Positions 8,180-17,518 of a DNA stretch of 64,000 nt are shown one piece after another. A program made the translations under genes and the position numbers. The notes beneath the pieces were generated by a model that saw nothing but the letters and a program-made list of their open reading frames with translations, was not told the origin of the DNA and made no database searches. Every line of letters begins with the position of its first letter. The stretch's first letter is position 1. This DNA comes from Corynebacterium pseudodiphtheriticum DSM 44287 (GTDB lineage: Bacteria > Actinomycetota > Actinomycetes > Mycobacteriales > Mycobacteriaceae), in contig NZ_JIAH01000011.1 of NCBI RefSeq assembly GCF_000688415.1, positions 62,001 to 126,000 on the forward strand, in the 5' to 3' direction.

Positions 8180-11100
8180 CTAAACAAGCTGCACAGCAAC
8201 GCTCACGCCATCGAGCACGCGGTAGACATTGTCGCCTTCCTGTGGCTCGGTGACCACCTGCAGATCCGTTGCCAATACCTCAGCTGCAATGTGTTCGCGA
8301 TGGCGCTTCGCCCACTCTTCTTTGTCCGCGGGGACCGACAACGTGGCGGTAATGCGATCACTCACCGCAAAATCAGCCACCTTACGCGCATCCTGGATAC
8401 CGCGGATCACATCAGCTGCCCAGCCTTTGGCTTCCAGCGCCTCAGTCACGGTCATATCCAGCACTACCAAGCCCTCTCGGCCAGCAATCTGTGCAGTAGA
8501 ATCTGCATCCGCAGCGACCAAACGTTCGGTGTATTCGCCTTCACGCAGCTCGACACCGTCGGCAAGCACCAGGTCGCCTGAGCGCTCGTAATTACCGGAT
8601 TTCACAGCCTTGATTGCGCGTTGCACGTCCTTACCCAAACGAGGGCCTGCCACCTTAGCGTTGACGACGACCTCGAAACGCCCCACCGAATCCACATCAT
8701 CTGTCAGCTCAACTTCGTTGACGTTCACCTCATCACGAATGATGTCCGCAAAATCTGCCAGTTGTGCAGACTCCGGCATAGCCACCAGCAGCTTCGGCAA
8801 TGGCAAACGGTTACGCAGCTTATTCGCCTTGCGTACCGACGATGCAGCCGAACACACCGCACGGGTGTAGTCCATGGCGTGCACCAGCTCGTCGTCAGCA
8901 GGCAGATCACTGGCAGCCGGGAAATCAGCCAGGTGCACCGAACGCTCACCAGTCAGACCGCGGTAAATGACCTCCGCAACATGCGGCAAAAGCGGGGCTA
9001 CCGTGCGGGAAACGATCTCCAACACCGTGTACAAGGTGTTGAAAGCTTCCGGGTTCGCCTCGTCGCCCTCCCAAAAACGTTCGCGAGAACGGCGCACATA
9101 CCAGTTGGTCAGCGCATCGGCGTAGACACGCACGGCCTCGGTGGCATCGGCAATGTTGGTATTAGCCAATGCCGTGTCGACGGCGTCGACAAGATCGTGG
9201 GTCTTAGCCAAGATGTAGCGGTCCCGCACATCGGTAGAATCCACCGACCACTGTGCTGGCTTGCTGGAATACAGCTGCAAGAAGGTATACGCATTCCAGA
9301 TTGGCAAGATTGCCTGCCGCACACCATCGCGAATGCCTTGCTCAGTGACAATGAGGTTGCCGCCACGCAGGATCGGGCTAGACATCAAGAACCAACGCAT
9401 CGCATCCGAGCCGTCGCGGTCAAAGACCTCATTAACGTCCGGGTAGTTGCCCTTGGACTTCGACATCTTCAGCCCATCATCGCCCAGGACGATGCCGTGC
9501 GCAACCACCTTCTTAAACGCCGGGCGATCAAACAGTGCCGTAGACAGTACATGCAACAGATAGAACCAACCACGGGTCTGGCCGGAATACTCAACGATGA
9601 AGTCCGCTGGGTTGTGCGATTCAAACCAGTCCTTGTTCTCGAATGGGTAATGCTTCTGCGCAAACGGCATGGAGCCGGACTCAAACCAGCAGTCCAGCAC
9701 GTCCGGAACACGACGCATGGTGGACTGACCACTTGGGTCATCAGGGTTCGGACGCGTCAACTCGTCAATATCCGGGCGGTGCAGCGAGGTAGGACGCACA
9801 CCAAAGTCACGTTCCAGCTCGTCCAGCGAACCGTAGACGTCGATACGCGGGTATTCCTCATTGTCAGAGATCCACACCGGAATCGGCGCACCCCAGTAAC
9901 GGGACCGCGAAATATTCCAGTCCCGAGCGCCTTCTAGCCACTTGCCAAACTGGCCATCACGGATATGCTCAGGAATCCACTCAATCTCGTTGTGGTTCAG
10001 CTCCACCATGCGATCACGAATCTTGGTCACAGCGACGAACCACGCTGGCATCGCGCGATAAATCAGTGGTTGGCCAGAACGCCAAGAGTGGGGATAGGAG
10101 TGGACAATAACTTGGTGCCGCAGAACCCGGCCCGTCTGTTTCAGGTCACGGATGATGTTCTTGTTGGCATCAAAAACCAACTGGCCTTGATAATCCGGGA
10201 CATCCGCGGTGAATTCACCATCGGCATCCACCGGAATAACCAGCTCAATATCGGCTTCCTGACAGGTAGCCATATCGTCTTCACCAAAAGCAGGCGCTTG
10301 GTGAACCACGCCAGTACCGCCGTCGGTGGTGACGTAATCAGCAGCCAAGATCTGGTAGCCGTTTTTCAATTCCGGGAAGTAGCCAAAGATTGGCTCATAG
10401 GTGAAGCCCACCAAGTCAGCGCCCGGCAGAGACAGCACCACCTCGTGGTCTTTGCCCAGCTCCTTGAGATAAGCATCGCGGAGGTCGTCGGCAAGCAACA
10501 ACAGCTTGCCCGCAAAACCATCAGCACCACTCTCTCCTACCCGCACAACCGTGTAGGTGACCTTCGGGTTTACCGCTAACGCCGAGTTCGAGGGCAACGT
10601 CCACGGCGTCGTCGTCCAGGCAACGGCCTCAACATCGCCGAAGAGCGGGTTTTCTTGCAGAGTTTTTTCTGCAGCCGAGCCCGAGCGCGCACCAGTCAGC
10701 GGGAAAGAAACCGTCAACGACGGATCCTGGCGCTCCTTATAAGAATCATCCAAGCGTGTCTCTTGGTTAGACAACGAAGTGTGCTCAGCCCAGGAATACG
10801 GCAAGACACGGAAGCCCTGATAAATCAAGCCCTTGTCATACAGTTCCTTGAACGCCCACATGACAGATTCCATGAACTCGATGTCCATAGTCTTGTAGCC
10901 GTTCGAGAAATCGACCCAACGAGCCTGCCGGTTAACGTAGGCTTCCCACTCATCGGCGTATTTCAACACAGACGTAGCGCAAACCTCATTGAACTTCTCC
11001 AGCCCCATTTCCTCAACCTCATGGCGCTGGTTAATGCCCAACTGTTTTTCAGCTTCCAGCTCGGCAGGCAAGCCATGGCAATCCCAGCCAAAAACGCGAG

Positions 11101-11437
11101 GGACATAGTTACCAGCCATGGTGCGGTACCGCGGGACGATATCTTTCACATAGCCGGTGAGCAGGTGCCCGTAATGCGGTAGACCATTGGCAAACGGAGG
11201 ACCATCATAAAAAATATATTCCGGAGCGTCTTTACGCTGGTCCAGCGAAGCCTGGAAAGTCTGGTCCTTATTCCAATAATCCTGAACGATGGATTCCATC
11301 GCCGGGAAACTATTAGTGCCATCGGTCATGTCGACCTTCGGGTAGACGCTACCGACAGCGGTGTGGTCATTAGCAGGAATTGCCTCTGTCTGGCTCTCTA
11401 CAGCTCGGCCTTTTGCATCCTGGTTTCTCGCAGCCAC
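8180..11437 (-). CDS. ileS: Isoleucyl-tRNA synthetase
   Basis: Charges tRNA-Ile; class I aminoacyl-tRNA synthetase of 1085 residues. The HIGH-type motif is seen as [12 protein letters not shown] (residues about 80-91) and the KMSKS loop as KMSKSKGN near residue 655. The editing domain region has the usual [12 protein letters not shown]. Start is the GTG at 11437, with AAGGAGA 7 nt upstream. The N-terminus has an extra leader of about 35 residues (to [12 protein letters not shown]) before the usual start of homology, so an internal start cannot be excluded. This is the longer, eukaryote-like IleS type also found in mycobacteria and linked there to mupirocin resistance; that link is family knowledge, not tested. 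A T-box leader precedes the gene. Confidence 0.97.
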   Translation of the reverse strand: MAARNQDAKGRAVESQTEAIPANDHTAVGSVYPKVDMTDGTNSFPAMESIVQDYWNKDQTFQASLDQRKDAPEYIFYDGPPFANGLPHYGHLLTGYVKDIVPRYRTMAGNYVPRVFGWDCHGLPAELEAEKQLGINQRHEVEEMGLEKFNEVCATSVLKYADEWEAYVNRQARWVDFSNGYKTMDIEFMESVMWAFKELYDKGLIYQGFRVLPYSWAEHTSLSNQETRLDDSYKERQDPSLTVSFPLTGARSGSAAEKTLQENPLFGDVEAVAWTTTPWTLPSNSALAVNPKVTYTVVRVGESGADGFAGKLLLLADDLRDAYLKELGKDHEVVLSLPGADLVGFTYEPIFGYFPELKNGYQILAADYVTTDGGTGVVHQAPAFGEDDMATCQEADIELVIPVDADGEFTADVPDYQGQLVFDANKNIIRDLKQTGRVLRHQVIVHSYPHSWRSGQPLIYRAMPAWFVAVTKIRDRMVELNHNEIEWIPEHIRDGQFGKWLEGARDWNISRSRYWGAPIPVWISDNEEYPRIDVYGSLDELERDFGVRPTSLHRPDIDELTRPNPDDPSGQSTMRRVPDVLDCWFESGSMPFAQKHYPFENKDWFESHNPADFIVEYSGQTRGWFYLLHVLSTALFDRPAFKKVVAHGIVLGDDGLKMSKSKGNYPDVNEVFDRDGSDAMRWFLMSSPILRGGNLIVTEQGIRDGVRQAILPIWNAYTFLQLYSSKPAQWSVDSTDVRDRYILAKTHDLVDAVDTALANTNIADATEAVRVYADALTNWYVRRSRERFWEGDEANPEAFNTLYTVLEIVSRTVAPLLPHVAEVIYRGLTGERSVHLADFPAASDLPADDELVHAMDYTRAVCSAASSVRKANKLRNRLPLPKLLVAMPESAQLADFADIIRDEVNVNEVELTDDVDSVGRFEVVVNAKVAGPRLGKDVQRAIKAVKSGNYERSGDLVLADGVELREGEYTERLVAADADSTAQIAGREGLVVLDMTVTEALEAKGWAADVIRGIQDARKVADFAVSDRITATLSVPADKEEWAKRHREHIAAEVLATDLQVVTEPQEGDNVYRVLDGVSVAVQLV

Positions 11438-11647
11438 GGTTAATCTCCTTCACACACGAATGTTCGCGACGCAGGGACGCTGATAGCGCGGTACCACCCT
11501 GCTTGGAGGCGGAGCTGATCAACACCAACTACGCTTCCCACTTCATTGTGGTGAAGGTTTCACCTTGTGGCCCGGTTCTAATGAGCGCCCGTATCTTCTA
11601 TAAGAAAAATAAGCGCCGTTCTTCCGGAAAGCTCCCCGGTGATGGCC
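11438..11647 (-). promoter_or_regulatory. ileS T-box riboswitch leader (actinobacterial, translational type)
   Basis: Senses uncharged tRNA-Ile. The T-box core AGGGTGGTACCGCG lies at 11500-11487 on the minus strand. GCAGGG and CCCTGC flank it to form the antisequestrator stem. Near the 5' end, GGCCATCACCGGGGAGC provides a specifier ATC (Ile codon, 11643-11641) in what looks like the very short stem I known from actinobacterial ileS leaders. There is no terminator with a U-run before the gene; the ribosome site AAGGAGA comes soon after the core, and upstream GCCTCC could mask it, so control of translation rather than transcription is expected. Confidence 0.9.
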
Positions 11648-11649
11648 GG

Positions 11650-11655
11650 ATCATA
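11650..11655 (-). promoter_or_regulatory. -10 box of the ileS T-box transcript
   Basis: TATGAT on the minus strand, placed so that transcription would begin about 6 nt later at the base of stem I. The matching -35 region is weak (ATAGTA at 17 nt). It begins 19 bp beyond the stop codon of the small membrane-protein gene. Confidence 0.5.
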
Positions 11656-11674
11656 GCAACGAAAACTAAGCCTA

Positions 11675-11827
11675 CTATTTTTTACGGACAACGTCGACAA
11701 GCAACAGCACCAACGCCACACCGGCTCCCCCAAACAGCAATGTCAACCAGCCAGCCGCGCCCGTCGACAAAAACAATACGAGCCCCAGGAAAGCAAGAAA
11801 CGCCAATATAAGCACCGCGAGCATCAT
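11675..11827 (-). CDS. Small two-helix membrane protein
   Basis: A 50-residue open frame too short for most gene callers: MMLAVLILAFLAFLGLVLFL, a short polar turn (STGAAGWL), a second hydrophobic helix (TLLFGGAGVALVLLLVDVV) and RKK at the end. Two transmembrane helices closed by a positive C-terminus is a coherent membrane hairpin and is unlikely by chance. Two adjacent ATG codons are possible starts (11827 and 11824). A ribosome site is weak (GGGG at 11-12 nt, GGAAGG further away). The gene ends just upstream of the ileS promoter. Function unknown. Confidence 0.6.
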   Translation of the reverse strand: MMLAVLILAFLAFLGLVLFLSTGAAGWLTLLFGGAGVALVLLLVDVVRKK

Positions 11828-11923
11828 GGTGTCTGTAACCCCGACCTTCCTGCTTACTAAGCATTACCTGTGTGACTTTTTTAGCAATAACTCCATTATG
11901 CCACCGAGACGTTGTTATGGCAC

Positions 11924-11937
11924 CGTGTAATTACACG
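11924..11937. promoter_or_regulatory. 14-bp palindrome upstream of lutA (candidate operator)
   Basis: CGTGTAATTACACG is a perfect palindrome, centred about 45 bp upstream of the -35 box proposed for lutA and between the divergent small-protein gene and lutABC. Size and symmetry fit a GntR-family dimer such as the LutR/LldR regulators known for lactate operons, but no regulator gene is in the window. Confidence 0.5.
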
Positions 11938-11973
11938 CGCACCATCGCAGCGCTCTAGACCAGACCAGCAGTT

Positions 11974-12003
11974 TTGCAGAAATCGCCCCGGCGGTCCGAT
12001 AAT
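11974..12003 (+). promoter_or_regulatory. Candidate promoter of lutABC
   Basis: TTGCAG (11974-11979), an 18-nt spacer, and GATAAT (11998-12003; five of six consensus bases). The lutA start codon is about 45 nt from the predicted transcription start. Confidence 0.45.
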
Positions 12004-12051
12004 TTTATACGATCTTATTTTTGCGTCACTGCGTCACTAAGGACAATTCCC

Positions 12052-12855
12052 ATGAAAATTGCATTATTTGCTACTTGCATCGTCGACGCGATGTATCCGC
12101 GAGTGGCACTAGCGACGGCAAACATCTTGGAACGACTCGGCCACGAGGTTATTTTCCCCGAAGGCCAAGCATGCTGCTCCCAGATGCACGTCAATAGTGG
12201 CTATCTCAAAGACGCTCTACCCGTGGTCCGTAACCACGTCTCTGCGTTCAGCAAGGCAGACTACGACGTCGCCGTGGCTCCATCCGGTTCCTGCGTAGCC
12301 TCCCTGCGGCACCAACAGCCCATGGTTGCGCAGAAAAATGGTGACCCGAAACTCGCGAAGCACGCTAGCGAAATCGCCGGTAACACTTACGAGCTCTCGC
12401 AGTTCCTACGCGATATCGAAGGCATCACCAACGCTGCCGAACAACTCGGCTCCTATTTCCCACACACCGTGACTTACCACCCGTCTTGCCACGGCATGCG
12501 CCTACTACGCTTGGGCACCCGCCAACCCGACCTGCTCGAAACCGTCGGCGGCATCAACATGGTAGAGCTACCGGATAAAGAAGAATGCTGCGGCTTCGGA
12601 GGTACATTCTCCATTAAAGACCCCGGTGTTTCCGGTGCCATGGGTGAACAAAAAGTACGCAATATCGAGTCCACTGGCGCGGAAATGTGCACCGGCGGCG
12701 ACGCATCTTGCCTTATGCACCTCGGTGGCATCTTGCACCGCCAAGGTTCGAAGACTCGCACGCTGCACTTAGCGGAAATTCTGGCATCTACCCGCGAAAA
12801 TCCGTGGAATCCAGAAACTGCCGACGAACTTTCCATCCCGCAGGAGGCGAAATAA
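12052..12855 (+). CDS. lutA: L-lactate utilisation protein A (CCG-domain Fe-S protein)
   Basis: Subunit of the LutABC L-lactate oxidation system, which feeds electrons from lactate to the respiratory chain. 267 residues from the ATG at 12052 (AAGGAC upstream; homology starts at MKIALFATC); the frame is open further upstream but without homology. Two cysteine-rich CCG repeats are visible: GQACCSQMHVNSG near residue 45, and HPSCHGMRLL with EECCGFGGTFS and DASCLMH in the C-terminal half; they would bind an iron-sulfur cluster and/or quinone-linked cofactors. Its stop codon overlaps the lutB start by one base (TAATG). Part of a three-gene plus-strand operon inserted among minus-strand housekeeping genes. 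Confidence 0.93.
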   Translation: MKIALFATCIVDAMYPRVALATANILERLGHEVIFPEGQACCSQMHVNSGYLKDALPVVRNHVSAFSKADYDVAVAPSGSCVASLRHQQPMVAQKNGDPKLAKHASEIAGNTYELSQFLRDIEGITNAAEQLGSYFPHTVTYHPSCHGMRLLRLGTRQPDLLETVGGINMVELPDKEECCGFGGTFSIKDPGVSGAMGEQKVRNIESTGAEMCTGGDASCLMHLGGILHRQGSKTRTLHLAEILASTRENPWNPETADELSIPQEAK

Positions 12856-14330
12856 TGAGCACCGTCGCTTTGGGAATGCCCGCCTATGGCCAGGGCAACA
12901 TCAACCTATCCACCCCATTCCCGGCCTCTGCTAAGCAGCAAATGCAAAACAAGCAGATGCGCAAAAACATTCACCATGCCACCCACGCGATTCGCGCCAA
13001 ACGCAATAACGTCGTCGGCGAAGTTCCAGATTGGGAACAGCTGCGCAACGCCGGTTCCGCGATCAAATCCAACGTCATGGCGAACCTTCCGGAACTGCTG
13101 GAGCAATTTGCGCATAACTTCGAAGCAGCGGGCGGCCACGTGCACTGGGCACGGGATGCTAAGGAAGCAAATAAAATAGTCACGGAGCTCATTCGTGAGA
13201 CCGGTGAAACCGAAGTAAACAAGATCAAATCCATGGCTACCCAGGAAATCGGCCTGGATGAGTACTTGGAAGAACAAGGAATCACCGCTACAGAAACCGA
13301 CTTAGCTGAACTGATCGTGCAGCTTGGCGAGGACAAACCTTCGCACATTCTGGTTCCTGCAATCCACCGCAACCGCGATGAGATTCGCGAGATTTTCAAA
13401 AAGACTATGCCAGAAGCCGGCGATGACCTCACCTCTGAGCCAGCCGTGCTAGCTGAAGCTGCCCGTCGTCACCTGCGCACGCGCTTCCTATCACGCAAGG
13501 TCGCGGTCTCTGGCGCCAACTTCGGTGTCGCCGATACCGGGACGCTGTCTGTCGTAGAATCCGAAGGCAATGGTCGCATGTGCCTAAGCCTGCCGGAAAC
13601 TCTCATCACCGTGATGGGTATCGAAAAACTCATCCCGACGTTCTCTGACCTCGAAGTCTTTTTACAATTGCTTCCCCGTTCTTCCACCGGAGAACGCATG
13701 AACCCGTACACCTCTTTGTGGACCGGCGCATTTGAGGGCGACGGGCCCAAAAACGTGCATGTAGTGTTGCTAGACAATGGTCGCTCCGCGGTATTAGACG
13801 ACGAAGATGGCCGTTCTGCGCTGCACTGCATCCGTTGTTCTGCTTGTTTGAACGTCTGCCCTGTTTACGAGCAAGCCGGCGGCCACTCCTATGGCTCGGT
13901 CTATCCAGGACCTATTGGCGCCATCCTGTCACCACAGCTCACCGGTATCACTTCAGAACAAAACGCGACCCTGCCTTTCGCTTCTTCCCTGTGCAACGCC
14001 TGCTACGACGTCTGCCCTGTGAAAATCAATATTCCTGACATCTTGGTGCATTTGCGTTCCAAGGCTGTAGACGAACAATCTGGGCCTTCACAGATGGCCG
14101 CGCTGATGAAAGCCGCTAGCTTTGTCATGGGGTCGGGTCAAGTTATGAAGCTCGTAGAGCGCGGATTGCCGCTGAGCCGGATTGTCGCCGGCCGTTCCGG
14201 AACCATCGGTTGGCTACCAGGCATCGCGGGTGCATGGACCTCACAACGCGATATTCCGAAACCACCGAAGCAAGCCTTCCGTCATTGGTGGGCGAAAAAC
14301 CGCGGAAACACTACAAAGGCGGATTCCTAA
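12855..14330 (+). CDS. lutB: L-lactate utilisation protein B (iron-sulfur protein)
   Basis: 491-residue central subunit of the LutABC lactate dehydrogenase system. The start is set by the TAATG overlap with lutA and the AGGAGG site inside the end of lutA. The N-terminal half is the LUD (DUF162) domain, with typical SGANFGVADTGTLSVVESEGNG. Two 4Fe-4S motifs follow: CIRCSACLNVCP (from residue 325) and CNACYDVCP (from residue 380), each ending in the usual CP. GGHSYGSVYPGPIGAILSP lies between them. Its stop overlaps the lutC ATG by one base. Confidence 0.95.
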   Translation: MSTVALGMPAYGQGNINLSTPFPASAKQQMQNKQMRKNIHHATHAIRAKRNNVVGEVPDWEQLRNAGSAIKSNVMANLPELLEQFAHNFEAAGGHVHWARDAKEANKIVTELIRETGETEVNKIKSMATQEIGLDEYLEEQGITATETDLAELIVQLGEDKPSHILVPAIHRNRDEIREIFKKTMPEAGDDLTSEPAVLAEAARRHLRTRFLSRKVAVSGANFGVADTGTLSVVESEGNGRMCLSLPETLITVMGIEKLIPTFSDLEVFLQLLPRSSTGERMNPYTSLWTGAFEGDGPKNVHVVLLDNGRSAVLDDEDGRSALHCIRCSACLNVCPVYEQAGGHSYGSVYPGPIGAILSPQLTGITSEQNATLPFASSLCNACYDVCPVKINIPDILVHLRSKAVDEQSGPSQMAALMKAASFVMGSGQVMKLVERGLPLSRIVAGRSGTIGWLPGIAGAWTSQRDIPKPPKQAFRHWWAKNRGNTTKADS

Positions 14331-14965
14331 TGGACCAGAAATACCAATACGATGACGCGAAGACAGAGATCTTCGCACGCCTGCGCAATTCATTGAGCGA
14401 CCACCCCACCCCGCCCGCCGTGCCGCGTGAATACCGACGTGTCGGCGGACGAACCGGAGCGGAAGTCGTTGACGTACTGATTGACCGCTTGGAAGACTAC
14501 AAAGCCAACGTCTACCGTGAAAACCTAGACTCCTTGCCAGAACGCATCGGCGCTCTGTTGGAAGAGCGCAGCTGTGTTATCCCATCCGGGCTTTATGAAA
14601 AATGGTTACCGGATCGCGACTTCATTGTGGATCTCGATGATCAACCCCTAACCATCTCTGACCTCGATTCCATCGATGCAGTTCTTACTGGTTCCACCGT
14701 CGCTTGCGCAGATACCGGAACCATATTCCTATCTGCACAACCAAACGAGGGCCGCCGCGCGATAACATTGGTCCCGGACCACCACGTGTGCGTCGTCTTC
14801 GAAAAGGACGTTGTGGATTTGGTGCCGCAGGCGCTCGAAGCTATTGAAAGTACCCAGCCCATCACCATGATCTCCGGCCCGTCAGCGACATCAGATATCG
14901 AGCTTGAGCGCGTCGAAGGCGTCCATGGACCGCGGCGTTTAGACATCATCATCGTCGCCACATAA
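14330..14965 (+). CDS. lutC: L-lactate utilisation protein C (LUD domain)
   Basis: 211 residues from the ATG at 14330, overlapping the lutB stop (TAATG). Third member of LutABC. It shares the LUD fold with the N-terminal half of LutB; the conserved ACADTGTIFLSAQPNEGRR segment corresponds to LutB's GVADTGTLSVVES. The tail SGPSATSDIELERVEGVHGP is the usual LutC ending. A strong terminator follows 59 bp downstream. Confidence 0.94.
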   Translation: MDQKYQYDDAKTEIFARLRNSLSDHPTPPAVPREYRRVGGRTGAEVVDVLIDRLEDYKANVYRENLDSLPERIGALLEERSCVIPSGLYEKWLPDRDFIVDLDDQPLTISDLDSIDAVLTGSTVACADTGTIFLSAQPNEGRRAITLVPDHHVCVVFEKDVVDLVPQALEAIESTQPITMISGPSATSDIELERVEGVHGPRRLDIIIVAT

Positions 14966-15023
14966 CCCCACCAGACAACTTTCCCATCCAATTATTAGCC
15001 CTTCACAGGCGCTTCCTAATTGC

Positions 15024-15084
15024 GGGTTAGGCTGGTATGTGGTCTGCATCGCTAGTAGATCACATACCATCCTAACCCCTTTTT
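15024..15084 (+). terminator. Terminator of lutABC
   Basis: GGGTTAGGCTGGTATGTG (15024-15041) pairs with CACATACCATCCTAACCC (15061-15078) over 18 bp with one mismatch, followed on the plus strand by CTTTTTCG. The loop is 19 nt. Confidence 0.85.
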
Positions 15085-15165
15085 CGTGTGGCAGATTCAG
15101 ACAAAAAATCCGCAGCACCTGCTAGCCCTAATACAGCACGCTCTCTGAAAACCCAGTCCAAAGAC

Positions 15166-15202
15166 GAAAACGCCTGCAGGAATTGCTCCTGCAGGCGTTT
15201 TC
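15166..15202 (-). terminator. Terminator of wag31
   Basis: GAAAACGCCTGCAGGA (15166-15181) pairs perfectly over 16 bp with TCCTGCAGGCGTTTTC (15187-15202), with a 5-nt loop. The stem ends in AAAA/TTTT, so it can act in both directions. It lies 70 bp past the wag31 stop and closes the dcw cluster. Confidence 0.88.
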
Positions 15203-15272
15203 TGGACTTAACTTTCACTGCGCTGCCATCAGCGCAGAGCGCTAAACAACGCGGCAGATGGTGTCCTTCGAA

Positions 15273-16349
15273 CTATTTGTTAGTGCCTTTAATATCGCCG
15301 CTCGGGGCAGCGGAACCACGTGCTTCCAGCTCTTCCAACTGGGATTCCAGCATGGTGCGCAAGCGGGTACGGTACTCACGCTCGTAAGTACGAAGATCTT
15401 CGATCCGTGCTTCCAGAGCTGCCTGCTGTTGCTTCACGGTGTTCATAACTTCGGTGTGCTTCTTCTCAGCGTCAGCGCGCAGCGAAGCTGCCTTTTCGTT
15501 GGCCTGTCGCACCTGAGCTTCCGCGCGGGATTCCGCATCCGAAGTGGTCTGTGCAGCCTTCTTCTCTGCATCCTGAATCATGGTGCGCGAACGAGTCTCA
15601 GCATCCTGCAATTGCTTCGAAGACTTCTGTTCAGCGTCATCGACCAGACGTTTAGCTTCGGATTGTGCATCGCTAAGCTGCTTTTCCGAAGTGGACCGGG
15701 CATCATCCAACATAGCCTTGGATTCTGCCTGTGCGTCGGCGGTCAAACGGTCCGCCATCTCCTGGGCCAAGCCCAAGACCTTAGCTGCTTGCATGTGGGT
15801 GGCAGGGGTAGCCATGCCGCTGGCATCTGCGGTGGCCTGAGCTGGAGCATTAGCAGCAGGAGCCGCCGTGGCGGCTGCCGAGCCTGCGGACTTGCTAGTG
15901 TCTGCCTTCTTCGCGCTCGATTCCGCAGACTGACGAGCCTGTGCCAGTTCTTTCTTGGTCGACTCGTGCTCAGCTTTAGCCTGGTTTGCCTCGCTCTGCG
16001 CCTTGGAAGCGGCCTTGCGGGACTCGTTAAGCTTTTCGTCGTATTCTGCGCGAATTTCTTTTTCAATCTTCGCGCGCAGATCAGATTCGATTTCCGAACG
16101 GAGCTTAGATTCATCCACCGAAGCAGACTGCGCGGAAGCACCAGTTGCGCTCGAAGTGTTCGCCGAAGACCCCTGGGTCTCGGCTTCATCTAGAAGAGCA
16201 CGCAACTCATCGTTTTCATCTTGCAGCTGTGCAAGAGTGTCTTCAACTAAGTCGAGGAACTGATCCACCTCGTCCTCGTTATAGCCCCGTTTACCAATAG
16301 GAGGCTTGTTAAACGCGACGTTATGGACGTCTGCTGGTGAAAGTGACAT
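15273..16349 (-). CDS. wag31: DivIVA-family polar growth protein Wag31
   Basis: Coiled-coil scaffold that marks the cell poles and directs apical peptidoglycan growth in corynebacteria and mycobacteria. 358 residues from the ATG at 16349. The N-terminal DivIVA membrane-binding motif is [20 protein letters not shown] followed by [17 protein letters not shown]. Most of the rest is heptad-rich coiled coil (long A/E/K/Q/S runs), interrupted by an alanine/proline-rich linker near residues 155-190. A GTG two codons upstream is rejected because AAGGGGA lies at the proper distance from the ATG only. Last gene of the cluster. Phosphorylation by Ser/Thr kinases is known for the family and plausible here. 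Confidence 0.95.
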   Translation of the reverse strand: MSLSPADVHNVAFNKPPIGKRGYNEDEVDQFLDLVEDTLAQLQDENDELRALLDEAETQGSSANTSSATGASAQSASVDESKLRSEIESDLRAKIEKEIRAEYDEKLNESRKAASKAQSEANQAKAEHESTKKELAQARQSAESSAKKADTSKSAGSAAATAAPAANAPAQATADASGMATPATHMQAAKVLGLAQEMADRLTADAQAESKAMLDDARSTSEKQLSDAQSEAKRLVDDAEQKSSKQLQDAETRSRTMIQDAEKKAAQTTSDAESRAEAQVRQANEKAASLRADAEKKHTEVMNTVKQQQAALEARIEDLRTYEREYRTRLRTMLESQLEELEARGSAAPSGDIKGTNK

Positions 16350-16441
16350 TGGCACTCCCCTTCTTAGTCAAGTGACGGCCCCGCGTATGCGGGCGAGACC
16401 TGTTAGTTACGAAAATCTCACGCGTTGTATTAACGGTATTA

Positions 16442-16470
16442 AATTTATCTGACTTGCAGTCTTCTATCAA
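16442..16470 (-). promoter_or_regulatory. Promoter of wag31
   Basis: Minus-strand TTGATA (16470-16465), a 17-nt spacer and TAAATT (16447-16442). It gives wag31 its own transcript with an untranslated leader of about 85 nt, in which GCCCGC/GCGGGGC can form a small hairpin. Confidence 0.55.
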
Positions 16471-16555
16471 TCTTTGCCCACAGTCACCTATAGCCACCGA
16501 TTAGCCTCGGGGGCGATTAAGCCCCGCGAGCCAGTCGCTTCGATGGGAGCGGCGA

Positions 16556-16846
16556 CTATAGGAAAACCGCACGGACCAACATGCCGGCCACCATGAGCAG
16601 CAAAAACAGCACCAGTACGGACATATCAACAGCCACACCGCCGGTCCGCAGCGGCGGGATAACCCGGCGCAGCGCTTTCACTGGCGGATCTGTCAACATG
16701 AACAGCACTTCGGCGATCATGATGAACCACCGCGGAGGCTGGAAGGTACGGCCAAAGGACTGAATCATCTCAATAATGATCCGCCCCACAAGTACGAGAG
16801 TGTACAAGCGAATGGCAACGAGAAGAATTACTCCGAGCATACTCAC
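16556..16846 (-). CDS. yggT: YggT family membrane protein
   Basis: 96-residue membrane protein with two hydrophobic segments, one at each end (GVILLVAIRLYTLVLVGRIII and MSVLVLFLLLMVAGMLVRAV). Between them is the YggT signature (RPPR-like QPPRWFIMIAEVLFMLTDPPVKALRRVIPP). The family sits next to sepF in many Gram-positive dcw clusters, and its role is not firmly known. A GTG at 16846 and an ATG two codons later are both possible; AAGGTAG favours the GTG. Confidence 0.9.
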   Translation of the reverse strand: MSMLGVILLVAIRLYTLVLVGRIIIEMIQSFGRTFQPPRWFIMIAEVLFMLTDPPVKALRRVIPPLRTGGVAVDMSVLVLFLLLMVAGMLVRAVFL

Positions 16847-16880
16847 GGGCGTCTACCTTACCTGATCCCCACAACCGTGG

Positions 16881-17462
16881 TTAGCGCAAACCTGCTGCAC
16901 GTTCCAGATCAATTCTAGTAACTTGAGCATGTTCGGGAACAATCGCGAAAATCTTACGGTCCGTATCGATTTTAGCGGTCACATTTTTCATCTGCCCACG
17001 AAGGGCAAAGCACAGCCCCGCAGAGAAATCAATAATGCGCTTGGCCACGCTCCGCTCTGCATCGGTGATTTCAAAAACCACAACATCGCCGTCGCGGAAA
17101 GCCTCACCCATCTTGCGGGCCTCGTCATAGCTGACCAGAGACAAAGCTACCACCGTAGGATTCGGGTTCACTGCAGGTGCCGAGGCTACCTGTGGAGCGA
17201 CTGCAGCCTGATAGCCGTCGTACTCACGCCCACGGGCTCCGCCAGTCTCACGCAGTGGCTCACGATCATAGCCGTAATCGCGGGCCGCAACAGCTTCGCG
17301 ACGCGGCGGGAGATCCCGGTATCCCCCATCGCGAACGTCATCACGCGCGCCTGGTTCACGGTAACCTTCGCGACGGTCGTAGTCCGAGGCCTCGTCGTAT
17401 TCGTAATATGCCTCGTCATCTGGCCCAAAGAAAAATTCTCTGGCAGAACGCATGATAGACAT
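16881..17462 (-). CDS. sepF: Cell division protein SepF
   Basis: Membrane anchor and positive partner of FtsZ at the septum, essential in actinobacteria lacking ftsA. 193 residues. An N-terminal segment that begins MSIMRSAREFFF can form the membrane-binding amphipathic helix. A disordered acidic/arginine/tyrosine linker of about 85 residues follows, then the SepF core (TVVALSLVSYDEARKMGEAF ... VVVFEITDAERSVAKRIIDFSAGLCFAL) and a C-terminus ending AAGLR. It lies between yggT and yggS in the standard order. Confidence 0.95.
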   Translation of the reverse strand: MSIMRSAREFFFGPDDEAYYEYDEASDYDRREGYREPGARDDVRDGGYRDLPPRREAVAARDYGYDREPLRETGGARGREYDGYQAAVAPQVASAPAVNPNPTVVALSLVSYDEARKMGEAFRDGDVVVFEITDAERSVAKRIIDFSAGLCFALRGQMKNVTAKIDTDRKIFAIVPEHAQVTRIDLERAAGLR

Positions 17463-17518
17463 TGGCTTCCCCTTGAATTAGTTGTAATTGGTATAAAACT
17501 TCAGCACTAAGTAGTTGT

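Noticed and set aside
8621..9937. 438-codon plus-strand frame opposite ileS
   Set aside because: Antisense shadow of a conserved synthetase gene; histidine- and arginine-rich, no homology.
11682..11864. 60-codon minus-strand frame
   Set aside because: Out of frame with the better-supported 50-residue membrane protein at 11675-11827; arginine- and glycine-rich and without signature.
15088..15387. 99-codon plus-strand frame starting GTG after the lut terminator
   Set aside because: Starts inside the terminator's T-run, crosses the wag31 terminator and overlaps wag31; no ribosome site.
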